Shown: one piece after another, positions 5,240 to 11,648 of the stretch
Numbering within the stretch: position 1 is the first letter of the stretch
Layout: each line of letters starts with the position of its first letter
From: Alphaproteobacteria bacterium
Lineage (GTDB): Bacteria; Pseudomonadota; Alphaproteobacteria; Micavibrionales; CSBR16-224
Reading direction: 5' to 3'
Assembly (NCBI GenBank): GCA_007116755.1
Contig: SKHU01000291.1
Span: forward strand, 1 to 18,375
DNA: 18,375 nucleotides
Made by a program: the position numbers and the translations under genes
Notes under the pieces: generated by a model
The model's database searches: none
The model's input: the letters and a program-made list of their open reading frames with translations, nothing else
What the model was told of the DNA's origin: nothing

Positions 5240-6424
5240 ATGCCCATCCGAACAATTGACGATCTCGGCGATCTTTCGGGAAAAACCGTCATTCTGCGCG
5301 CCGATTTCAACGTGCCGCTGAAAAACGGCGTGATCGGTGATGATACGCGGCTTAAGGCGACGCTGCCGACGATCGAGGCGCTGTTGAAAAAAAATGCGCG
5401 CATCGTCATGCTCTCGCATCTCGGCCGTCCCGACGGGCAGCCGAATACCGCCTATTCCCTGCAGCCCGTTGCCGAGGCGCTGGCGGCATTGCTGGGGCGT
5501 GCGGTTGCCTTTACCCCCGACTGCCTGACCACGCCGGACGAAGGCGATCTGGTGCTGATGGAAAATCTGCGCTTTTACGCCGAAGAGGAGAAAAACGACC
5601 GCGCTTTCGCCGAAAAACTCGCCGCGCATGGCGATATTTTCGTCAATGACGCATTTTCCACCGCGCACCGCGCCCATGCCTCGACCCATGCGCTGGCGCA
5701 GCTGCGCCCTGCCTGTGCAGGGCTGTTGATGGCGGCGGAAATCCGCGCACTGGATGCGGCGCTGGAGAATCCCGAGCGCCCCGTTGCCGCCGTTGTCGGC
5801 GGCGCGAAAGTGTCCACCAAGCTTGACGTGCTGACGCATCTGATCAAAAAAACCGATCTGTTGATTCTCGGCGGCGGCATGGCCAATACTTTTCTGGCCG
5901 CACAGGGTTTTGCTGTCGGAAAATCCCTGCATGAGGCTGATATGCTGGATACCGCGCGGCGCATCATCAGCGAGGCCGAAGCGCAAAACTGCCGGCTTGT
6001 GCTGCCGCTGGACGTTGTTGTTGCCGAGGAATTTGCGGAAAATGCGCCGTCGTCTTGCGTTGATGTCAATGCGATTGCGGCGGAGAAAATGGCGCTGGAT
6101 CTCGGCACAAAATCCATCCAGCATATCATCTCCGCACTTGAAAGCTGCAAGACCGTGCTGTGGAACGGGCCGCTGGGCGCGTTTGAAATCAAGCCGTTTG
6201 ATGCGGCAACCGTTGCCGTGGCGCAATATGTCGCGCAGCGCACGCAGAAAGGCAGCTTGACCAGCATTGCCGGCGGCGGCGATACCGTCGCGGCACTGGC
6301 GGCGGCGAATGCCAAGGACGGGTTCAGCTATGTCTCTACCGCGGGCGGCGCATTTCTGGAATGGATCGAAGGTAAAACCCTGCCCGCCATCGCCGTGCTG
6401 GAAGATGCGGCAAAGGCCGCCTGA
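5240..6424 (+). CDS. pgk: Phosphoglycerate kinase
   Basis: Cytosolic glycolytic enzyme that transfers a phosphate from 1,3-bisphosphoglycerate to ADP, giving 3-phosphoglycerate and ATP. At 394 aa it has the normal bacterial length. Visible motifs are VILRADFNVPL (17-27, signature with substrate Asp/Asn), SHLGRPDG (59-66), VVGGAKVSTKLDVL (the hinge, with the nucleotide-binding Lys), LILGGGMANTFLAAQG, VLWNGPLGAFE and AGGGDTVAAL (near 344-353, nucleotide phosphate loop). The ATG has a good ribosome site, AGAAGGAG, 8 nt upstream. It follows sua5 and precedes a desuccinylase-family gene; gap, its common operon partner, is not adjacent here. The gene is intact. Confidence 0.98.
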   Translation: MPIRTIDDLGDLSGKTVILRADFNVPLKNGVIGDDTRLKATLPTIEALLKKNARIVMLSHLGRPDGQPNTAYSLQPVAEALAALLGRAVAFTPDCLTTPDEGDLVLMENLRFYAEEEKNDRAFAEKLAAHGDIFVNDAFSTAHRAHASTHALAQLRPACAGLLMAAEIRALDAALENPERPVAAVVGGAKVSTKLDVLTHLIKKTDLLILGGGMANTFLAAQGFAVGKSLHEADMLDTARRIISEAEAQNCRLVLPLDVVVAEEFAENAPSSCVDVNAIAAEKMALDLGTKSIQHIISALESCKTVLWNGPLGAFEIKPFDAATVAVAQYVAQRTQKGSLTSIAGGGDTVAALAAANAKDGFSYVSTAGGAFLEWIEGKTLPAIAVLEDAAKAA

Positions 6425-6442
6425 CAGAACTTCTGAAAACCT

Positions 6443-6472
6443 CAAACTCAAACACAAACACAAACACAAACA
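6443..6472 (+). repeat. CAAACA hexamer tandem repeat in the leader of the next gene
   Basis: Four perfect CAAACA units (6449-6472) preceded by one degenerate unit CAAACT (6443-6448), inside the 63-nt gap between pgk and the desuccinylase-family gene. The stretch contains no G, so it would be unstructured in RNA. It ends a few bases before a weak ribosome site (AAGG). Confidence 0.8.
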
Positions 6473-6487
6473 ACAAGGCACAATAAA

Positions 6488-7468
6488 ATGACACATGAAA
6501 ACGACAACAAAGACAGCGGCAAAACGCCGCCGCCCGTGGTGGAACATTTTTCCTATGAAGGCGAAAAGCCGGGCGAAACGCTGGTTATTTTCGGTGCGGT
6601 GCACGGCAACGAGCGTTGCGGCCCCGAAGCGCTGCTGCGGCTGAAAGAGGAGCTGGATAGCGGCACACGCAGCCTTGAGGCCGGAAAGCTGATCATTGTG
6701 CCTGTTGCCAATCCGGGGGCTTATGCCGCCAATACGCGCTTTTTGGAACGCAATCTCAACCGCAGCTTTTATCCGAAACCGCCGCAGGAACGCAAAGCCT
6801 ATGAAGACCATCTTGACGACCAGCTTTGCGCATTGCTGGACGAGGCCGATTATCTGCTGGATATCCATTCCTATACGGCCGGCGGCGCGCCTTTTGTGTT
6901 TATGGGCTGTCGCGACTCCGCAGAAAAGGAATTTGCGCAGGCGCTTGGCGTAGAGCATTTCGTCTGGGACTGGTCGAATGCGTTTTACGATTCCCGTGTC
7001 GAGGCCAAAGCCGCGCAGGGCACGACGGAATATCTGCGCGGCCGCGGCGGCCGCGGCGTGACGCTGGAATGCGGCCAGCATGAAGACCCCGCAAATGCGG
7101 AAGTTGCCTATACAGCTGCGCTACGGGCGATGGCGCATCTGGGGCTGATCGCGCCGGAGGCCGCACCCTCCGCGCCGGAAAACAAAACGCCGCATTACGC
7201 AAAAATGGTCACGGCTATCCTGAATACGCCGATGACGGCGGCGCGACCCTTCCGGCATTTTGAAGCCGTCCAAAAGGGCGATCTGCTCGCGCAGTCACCG
7301 GACGGAAAAGAAACCGTTACGGCGAAAGCCGACGGGTTTATCATCCTGCCCAATCCGAATGCCGTTGAAGGAGCGGAGATTCTGTATCTGGCCGTGGCGG
7401 AGGAGCCGTTCCCCTCCCCGCAAAAAACACCGCGGAAAACACCGCAGCACGGGCGGAGCGGCAATTAA
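6488..7468 (+). CDS. Succinylglutamate desuccinylase / aspartoacylase family zinc hydrolase
   Basis: A 326-aa cytoplasmic zinc-dependent amidohydrolase of the M14-like AstE/AspA superfamily, which cleaves N-acyl groups from amino acids or related amides. The zinc and catalytic residues are in place: GAVHGNE (H39, E42), a substrate-binding ERNLNRSF stretch (88-94), LLDIHS (H127, the third zinc ligand) and TLECGQH (E194, the general base). The last 90 residues (after about 235) form the small beta domain typical of the superfamily. It lies 63 nt after pgk with a CAAACA-repeat leader and only a weak ribosome site (AAGG, 9 nt before the ATG). No other arginine-succinyltransferase (ast) pathway gene is near, so I do not assign astE; the substrate is open. 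N-acetylaspartate-like or other acyl-amino acids are equally possible. Confidence 0.88.
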   Translation: MTHENDNKDSGKTPPPVVEHFSYEGEKPGETLVIFGAVHGNERCGPEALLRLKEELDSGTRSLEAGKLIIVPVANPGAYAANTRFLERNLNRSFYPKPPQERKAYEDHLDDQLCALLDEADYLLDIHSYTAGGAPFVFMGCRDSAEKEFAQALGVEHFVWDWSNAFYDSRVEAKAAQGTTEYLRGRGGRGVTLECGQHEDPANAEVAYTAALRAMAHLGLIAPEAAPSAPENKTPHYAKMVTAILNTPMTAARPFRHFEAVQKGDLLAQSPDGKETVTAKADGFIILPNPNAVEGAEILYLAVAEEPFPSPQKTPRKTPQHGRSGN

Positions 7469-7489
7469 CAGTATTAACAGTATTGACAT
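7464..7489 (+). repeat. 9-bp direct repeat running into a -35 box
   Basis: ATTAACAGT occurs at 7464-7472 and 7473-7481 and is followed by the partial variant ATTGACAT (7482-7489). The first unit contains the TAA stop of the desuccinylase-family gene and the last forms the TTGACA -35 hexamer of the next promoter. Confidence 0.75.
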
Positions 7490-7511
7490 AACACACTCGA
7501 GGTTGTAGGAT
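7483..7511 (+). promoter_or_regulatory. Promoter of the ankyrin gene (TTGACA-17-TAGGAT)
   Basis: A perfect TTGACA at 7483-7488 and TAGGAT at 7506-7511 with the optimal 17-nt spacer. The predicted start near 7518 gives a leader of about 50 nt, which contains a small GGGG/CCCC hairpin at 7525-7539. It separates the ankyrin gene from the upstream pgk group. Confidence 0.7.
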
Positions 7512-7569
7512 CATAGCCGTTTAAGGGGCAAAAAACCCCAGGCTGAAGAACAAAAACGGAAAATTTCTG

Positions 7570-8190
7570 ATGGAATTCGACACAATCGATCCAGCTTTGA
7601 TCCGCGCGATACACAATAATAATCCGGCCGGTATCCGCACTGCGCTGCGCAGGGGCGCAGATATTGAAGGCCGCGATATTGCCGCCTATACGCCGCTGAT
7701 CTGGGCGGCGCGCGACGGCTGCGCCGAAGCACTGGAAACCCTGATTTCCGCCGGAGCCGATCTGAACGCACAAAATGAATACGGCGAAACCGCGCTGATT
7801 TTTGCGACCGTCAACCGCAAAGCCGATTGCGCAAAAATTCTGACCGCCGCCGGAGCCGATCCCGATATGCAAAGCGTATCCGGTGCAACGGCGCTGATGT
7901 GGGCGGTACAACGCGGCGACAGCGAATTGGCGGCCGCCCTGATTGCCAAAGGCGCAAATCCCGATATCAGGGATAATGCCGGCGGCACGGCGCTGACATG
8001 GGCGGCGGAACAGCGCAATTTCGCCATGATCGATCTGCTGCTGGCCGCCGGTGCAAAGCCGGAGGTTGCAGACGAAAAACACCGGAAAAATCTGGAAAAA
8101 TTCCTGAACGAAGCCAAAGCGCAGCGGCGCGATCGCACCGTGCAAAAACACGGCAATCTGCGCCGTTACATGAACCGCCGCACCCCGTAA
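7570..8190 (+). CDS. Ankyrin-repeat protein
   Basis: A 206-aa soluble protein made almost entirely of about five ankyrin repeats of 33 residues. The repeats start near residues 5, 38, 71, 104 and 137, with the recurrent pattern TPLIWAARDG...LISAGADLN, TALIFATVN...LTAAGADPD, TALMWAVQRG...LIAKGANPD and TALTWAAEQR...LLAAGAKPE. Repeats of this kind bind proteins and have no catalysis of their own. A basic C-terminal extension (about 172-206, rich in Lys and Arg) follows the last repeat. There is no signal peptide or membrane segment, so it is predicted cytoplasmic unless exported by a dedicated system. The ATG at 7570 has only a weak purine stretch before it. The gene has its own strong promoter. 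Its partner is unknown; it is next to, but not clearly in an operon with, the isochorismatase-like gene. Confidence 0.92.
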   Translation: MEFDTIDPALIRAIHNNNPAGIRTALRRGADIEGRDIAAYTPLIWAARDGCAEALETLISAGADLNAQNEYGETALIFATVNRKADCAKILTAAGADPDMQSVSGATALMWAVQRGDSELAAALIAKGANPDIRDNAGGTALTWAAEQRNFAMIDLLLAAGAKPEVADEKHRKNLEKFLNEAKAQRRDRTVQKHGNLRRYMNRRTP

Positions 8191-8192
8191 AT

Positions 8193-8222
8193 TTGCCGAA
8201 TTATACATAGATATGGTATAAT
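8193..8222 (+). promoter_or_regulatory. Extended -10 promoter of the isochorismatase-like gene
   Basis: TTGCCG (8193-8198), an 18-nt spacer and a perfect TATAAT (8217-8222) with the extended TG one base upstream (8214-8215). The predicted start near 8229 gives a leader of about 33 nt to the TTG at 8262. Confidence 0.6.
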
Positions 8223-8261
8223 TGACGGGTACGGTGGAAACAGCGGGAAAAGGCGAAACCC

Positions 8262-9227
8262 TTGCAAAAACACGATACGGAACCTGTCAGCAAATATGCG
8301 GGACGCGGCGGCGGCAGCAGCGAAATTCAGCCTCTGCAGGCGGAAAGCGCAGGGCTTGTCGTGGATGTCCAGCTTGGCGGGTTGCAGCATCTGGATGAAA
8401 AAGGCGCGAAAAACTATCTTGATTCGGTTGCAAAATCGGTCAAAAACCTGCGTGACAGCAACACCCCCGTCATCTGGGTGACGATGAGCGACCGCAATGA
8501 AATCTACCCGCCCGAAAAAGGCGGAAACGGAAACGCGCAGCGCAGCGCAAAACATCTGGAGGAAACGGGCTTTAATGCCACTGATCCGAATAATCCGCCC
8601 AAACATCAGGCACTGTTTGACAAATTTCTGAAAGATCACGGCCCGCGCCGCAACGAGGCGGTTATGTGCAAACAGTTTTTTGACCTGTTCACAAAGCCGG
8701 AGGATGCGAAAACCGATCCCGCCTATGCCAAACATATGGAAGGACAGACCGGCATTCCGCTGGACAAGCAGAAAAAAACAGGGAACGGCATGACGGCGGA
8801 TAAATATCTGGAGAATGTAAAAGACCTCAAAATTATGGGCGGAAATGCAGGCGTTTGCGTGATGGAAACCGCCATCGGCGCGGCACAGCGCGGCAAAAAG
8901 GCCGAAATTATGGCCGGTGCCGTCACCGACCGTGACGATCCGCAGCAAGGCGGGCAAAAACGCGAAGGATTTTTCAAACAGAAAATCAAAAACCGGCTCG
9001 ACAAAATTCTGAACCGCCCCGGCAGTTTAAAAAACGATCCGACCCACAAACATTTTTCCTCCGGCCGAATTCTTGCGCAAAATAATGCGGCGGCCATCGG
9101 GCGGAATATTTCTTTTAAAACCGGCACATCTTCACGCTTTGCCCGCACCAAACCCGCCGTGGCCTCCGCCGCCGTTTCCGGCAAGAACGGCGCGTCCGTC
9201 CGCCGCCCCGGCCACAGTTTTCGATAA
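8262..9227 (+). CDS. Isochorismatase-fold cysteine hydrolase with basic C-terminal tail
   Basis: A 321-aa cytoplasmic protein. Residues about 28-225 carry the isochorismatase-like (cysteine hydrolase) fold with the Asp-Lys-Cys triad: D35 in GLVVDVQLGG, K137 in EAVMCKQFFDLF, and C199 in GGNAGVCVMETAIGAAQRG. Relatives hydrolyse nicotinamide, isochorismate, N-carbamoyl compounds or other small amides; the substrate here cannot be read. Two things differ from the usual roughly 200-aa family: an insertion of about 35 residues between Lys and Cys (PEDAKTDPAYAKHMEGQ and onward) and an added tail of about 95 residues that is basic and Ser/Arg-rich. The only possible start codon in frame after the upstream stop (TGA at 8223-8225) is the TTG at 8262, with a weak AAAGGCG site, suggesting low translation. 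It has its own promoter. Confidence 0.82.
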   Translation: MQKHDTEPVSKYAGRGGGSSEIQPLQAESAGLVVDVQLGGLQHLDEKGAKNYLDSVAKSVKNLRDSNTPVIWVTMSDRNEIYPPEKGGNGNAQRSAKHLEETGFNATDPNNPPKHQALFDKFLKDHGPRRNEAVMCKQFFDLFTKPEDAKTDPAYAKHMEGQTGIPLDKQKKTGNGMTADKYLENVKDLKIMGGNAGVCVMETAIGAAQRGKKAEIMAGAVTDRDDPQQGGQKREGFFKQKIKNRLDKILNRPGSLKNDPTHKHFSSGRILAQNNAAAIGRNISFKTGTSSRFARTKPAVASAAVSGKNGASVRRPGHSFR

Positions 9228-9230
9228 GTA

Positions 9231-9259
9231 TTGATATAGCGCAGAAAAGAGCTTAATCT
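9231..9259 (+). promoter_or_regulatory. Candidate promoter of the second zincin gene (TTGATA-17-TAATCT)
   Basis: TTGATA at 9231-9236 and TAATCT at 9254-9259 with a 17-nt spacer. The predicted start is near 9266, giving a leader of about 38 nt. It begins 3 nt after the stop of the isochorismatase-like gene, so the downstream gene need not depend on read-through. Confidence 0.55.
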
Positions 9260-9292
9260 TTCAGACGATCTTTAAAAATTTGTATGTCTGAA
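9260..9292 (+). promoter_or_regulatory. Inverted repeat across the transcript start and ribosome site
   Basis: TTCAGAC (9260-9266) and GTCTGAA (9286-9292) are perfect 7-bp inverted arms with a 19-nt AT-rich spacer. The left arm ends at the predicted transcript start, and the right arm shares two bases with the Shine-Dalgarno AAGGAGG (9291-9297). It could be an operator, or an RNA hairpin if transcription starts farther upstream. Confidence 0.4.
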
Positions 9293-9303
9293 GGAGGCGC
9301 GCA

Positions 9304-10689
9304 ATGGCCAAACCGGAGAAGAAAACCTATACCGTTGAACAGATCAAACAGGAATTTTATCAGGAATTTCCCGAACTGAAAGACACGGTCAAAATCATTG
9401 ATCCGCGCGATTACAAAGATACCGAGGCGCTTTTGAAAGATGTGCGCCCGCTTCTGGAAGAAGAGGCGGAGCTGCAGCGTCGCCGCACACTGGAAAAAGG
9501 CAACCCGATCCTGCAGAAGCAGGCACAGAATGAGGCCGCATTTAAAAAAGGTCTGATTTTTATGCGCGAACAGATGCTCAAACAGGTTCTGAAAACCGGC
9601 TCGCCCGTGGCAATGGTGCTGGGCGTTGATCCTGCGGCGGAAACCATGGCCGGCAGCAACCGCCTTGTTTTCGGCGGCAATGAAGATTTGCATTTTGAAA
9701 CACTGGTCTGGCGCGGTCTCAGCTCCGGCACGGCCAACACAGTGGCCACATTCGACAAAAGCTTCGGCGACAAGCTGCAGGAGCAGATCAAGGACAAATA
9801 CTATCTGCCCAAAGAGCTGAACGATCCCAATCTGCTGCAGACTTTTGTTCTGGATCACGAGCTTGGCCATGCCGCCACAGCACATATGATCAAACAGGAC
9901 AAGGTGCTGACCCATGATGTGCCGCAATATTGGGAGTGCATCGCCGACAGCTACGCGCTGATCCGCCATTACCAGCGTTTCGGCGAGGACAGCAAATTCG
10001 GTGAATACTGGTCGGCTTTCCGTTCCTCCGCCGCCGTGATGGTGCCCGATCCCGTACACTGGACATCCGAGGCGATGGAGAAAGTTATGGATCTGAACAA
10101 ACAGGGCGTTTTGAAAAACCTGACGCCGAAACAGGCGATTGAACTGGCGGTAAAAATCGCCGATGATTGCGGTTTCGGTCTGGATGAAAGCCCGAATATC
10201 AACAAAGCCTTCGGCACATCACCGCTGAAAGCCGCCTTCACCGAAACCGTCGGCAAATCCGTCGTCAGCACGCTGAAAGGCCTGTGGAGCAAATCCGCAA
10301 AGCCGCAGCCGCAAGCCGGGGAAGAAAAAGCGGAAAAAGAGGACGGCTTCCTGAAAAAAATGGAAAACAGCTTTATGCGCCAGTGCCTTGACCGTCTGGA
10401 AAACAAGGACAATACGGTGCGCAAAATCGGTGACATTGCGTTGAAAACGCAGTCTTCCGCCGTATACCGCGTGGCAAAGGATTTCGTCAATACGATTGAC
10501 CGCATCTGGCCTGATCTTGATCCCGAAAAGCTGGAAGAAGCGCGCCGCGCCGTCAACGGACGCAAAGACGTACCGCAGACCGAGCCGGAACGTTCCTGGA
10601 AGGAACAGATGCTGCACGACATGAAAACGGCAGAAATCCGCAAGCATCGCAAGAACGGCAGCGGCAACAGCGGCAGATTTATGCGCTAG
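9304..10689 (+). CDS. Putative zincin-type metallopeptidase, second in the window
   Basis: A 461-aa soluble protein with no signal peptide. Its zincin motif is HELGH at residues 185-189 (FVLDHELGHAATAHM), with E211 in YWECIADSYAL as a likely third zinc ligand, 22 residues after the second His; the ECIAD arrangement resembles gluzincins. The N-terminal 110 residues are helical and highly charged (YTVEQIKQEFYQEF, then LLEEEAELQRRRTLEKG). After about residue 290 comes a Lys/Glu-rich linker and a second helical region up to a basic C-terminus. The spacing HE[I/L]GHA...TH...P...ExxA is shared with the protein at 390-1487, although the rest is not obviously alike. The gene has an excellent ribosome site (AAGGAGG, 6 nt before the ATG) and its own promoter. 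I do not recognise the family; proteolytic activity is inferred from the motif only. Confidence 0.78.
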   Translation: MAKPEKKTYTVEQIKQEFYQEFPELKDTVKIIDPRDYKDTEALLKDVRPLLEEEAELQRRRTLEKGNPILQKQAQNEAAFKKGLIFMREQMLKQVLKTGSPVAMVLGVDPAAETMAGSNRLVFGGNEDLHFETLVWRGLSSGTANTVATFDKSFGDKLQEQIKDKYYLPKELNDPNLLQTFVLDHELGHAATAHMIKQDKVLTHDVPQYWECIADSYALIRHYQRFGEDSKFGEYWSAFRSSAAVMVPDPVHWTSEAMEKVMDLNKQGVLKNLTPKQAIELAVKIADDCGFGLDESPNINKAFGTSPLKAAFTETVGKSVVSTLKGLWSKSAKPQPQAGEEKAEKEDGFLKKMENSFMRQCLDRLENKDNTVRKIGDIALKTQSSAVYRVAKDFVNTIDRIWPDLDPEKLEEARRAVNGRKDVPQTEPERSWKEQMLHDMKTAEIRKHRKNGSGNSGRFMR

Positions 10690-10724
10690 GCCGTTTTAAG
10701 GCTTTCCGTCGTCAGGGATAAATC

Positions 10725-11639
10725 TTAGAAAATTGCGGTGAAATTTTTCGCATCGCCTGCGCGGAAACTGCCGCGGAACATGCCTTTGCTGTTAAAGGGC
10801 AGGTAAATCTCTCCCTTTGCCGTGATGCCGATCAGTCCGCCTTCACCGTCAATAGCCGCAAGTTTGTCAAGCGCCGCCTTTGCCGCCGCGGTGAAATCCG
10901 CGCCTGTATAGCGCATCTGTGCGGCAATGTCATACGCCATAACGATCCGCATAATCTCGTCGCCCGTACCGGTGCAGGAGATCGCACATATCCCGTTTTC
11001 CGCATAAGTGCCCGCACCGGTGACAGGCGTGTCGCCGATACGTCCCGCTGATTTATTGGTCAGACCGCCCGTGGAGGTCGCAGCGGCCAGATCGCCGTTT
11101 TGATCACGTGCCACCGCGCCGACCGTGCCTTTCGCCTGCCCGTCTTCGGAAAAATCGAGCTGGACGCGCCCCTTTTCCTGCGCTTCATGCAGCTGCCGCA
11201 GCCGCTCTTCGGTATGAAAATAGGCGTTCTCCACCGTTGCCACATCGTGCAGACGCGCAAAATCATGCGCCCCCGCCCCGCCAAGCAGCACATGGCGCGA
11301 ATGCCGCAAAACGGCCAGAGCCGCATAAACGGGGTTTTTGATCTCCGTCACGCCGGCCACACCACCCGCTTTCCGGCTTTTGCCGTCCATTACGGCAGCA
11401 TCAAGTTCGCAGAACGCGTTCGCGTTGAACACAGCGCCGCGTCCGGCATTATAGAGCGGCGAATCCTCCATCACCGCAACAGCGGCAACAGATGCATCGA
11501 CGGCGCTACCGCCTTTTTCCAACAGGGATTTTCCGGCATCCAGCGCCGCGTCCAGCACGGCGCGGTATTCCGCTTCGCGTTCAAGATTTTTATGGATGGC
11601 ACCCGCGCCGCCGTGTACGGCTATCGCATAATCCGGCAT
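10725..11639 (-). CDS. iaaA: Isoaspartyl peptidase / L-asparaginase, Ntn-hydrolase type
   Basis: A 304-aa N-terminal-nucleophile hydrolase of the plant-type asparaginase family, which cleaves isoaspartyl (beta-Asp) dipeptides and, more weakly, L-asparagine. The family signatures are clear: AIAVHGGAGAI (5-15), GGSAVDASVAAVAVMEDSPL (43-62), NAGRGAVFN (64-72), and the autocleavage site with nucleophile T172 in AKGTVGAVARDQNG, followed by LAAATSTGGLTNK and GRIGDTPVTGAGTYA. The precursor is expected to self-cleave before T172 into alpha and beta chains. The ATG lies 9 nt downstream of the ftsH stop, and AGGGTGA, which contains the ftsH TGA, can serve as ribosome site, so translation is probably coupled to ftsH. 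It ends the minus-strand operon and is convergent with the second zincin gene. The symbol is assigned by family, not by proven activity. Confidence 0.93.
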   Translation of the reverse strand: MPDYAIAVHGGAGAIHKNLEREAEYRAVLDAALDAGKSLLEKGGSAVDASVAAVAVMEDSPLYNAGRGAVFNANAFCELDAAVMDGKSRKAGGVAGVTEIKNPVYAALAVLRHSRHVLLGGAGAHDFARLHDVATVENAYFHTEERLRQLHEAQEKGRVQLDFSEDGQAKGTVGAVARDQNGDLAAATSTGGLTNKSAGRIGDTPVTGAGTYAENGICAISCTGTGDEIMRIVMAYDIAAQMRYTGADFTAAAKAALDKLAAIDGEGGLIGITAKGEIYLPFNSKGMFRGSFRAGDAKNFTAIF

Positions 11640-11648
11640 GGGAAAAAT

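Noticed and set aside
4133..7081. A 982-codon open frame on the minus strand across sua5, pgk and the desuccinylase-family gene
   Set aside because: It lies fully antisense to three genes with clear family motifs. Its translation is rich in Arg, His, Gln and Gly without any domain pattern, as expected from the mirror of GC-biased codons.
7474..8208. A 244-codon minus-strand frame opposite the ankyrin gene, with repeat-like Gly/Cys-rich sequence
   Set aside because: Its periodicity is the mirror of the ankyrin repeats on the plus strand.
10690..10724. A terminator between the convergent second zincin gene and the isoaspartyl peptidase gene
   Set aside because: Only a 3-bp GCC/GGC stem is visible, too weak to call.
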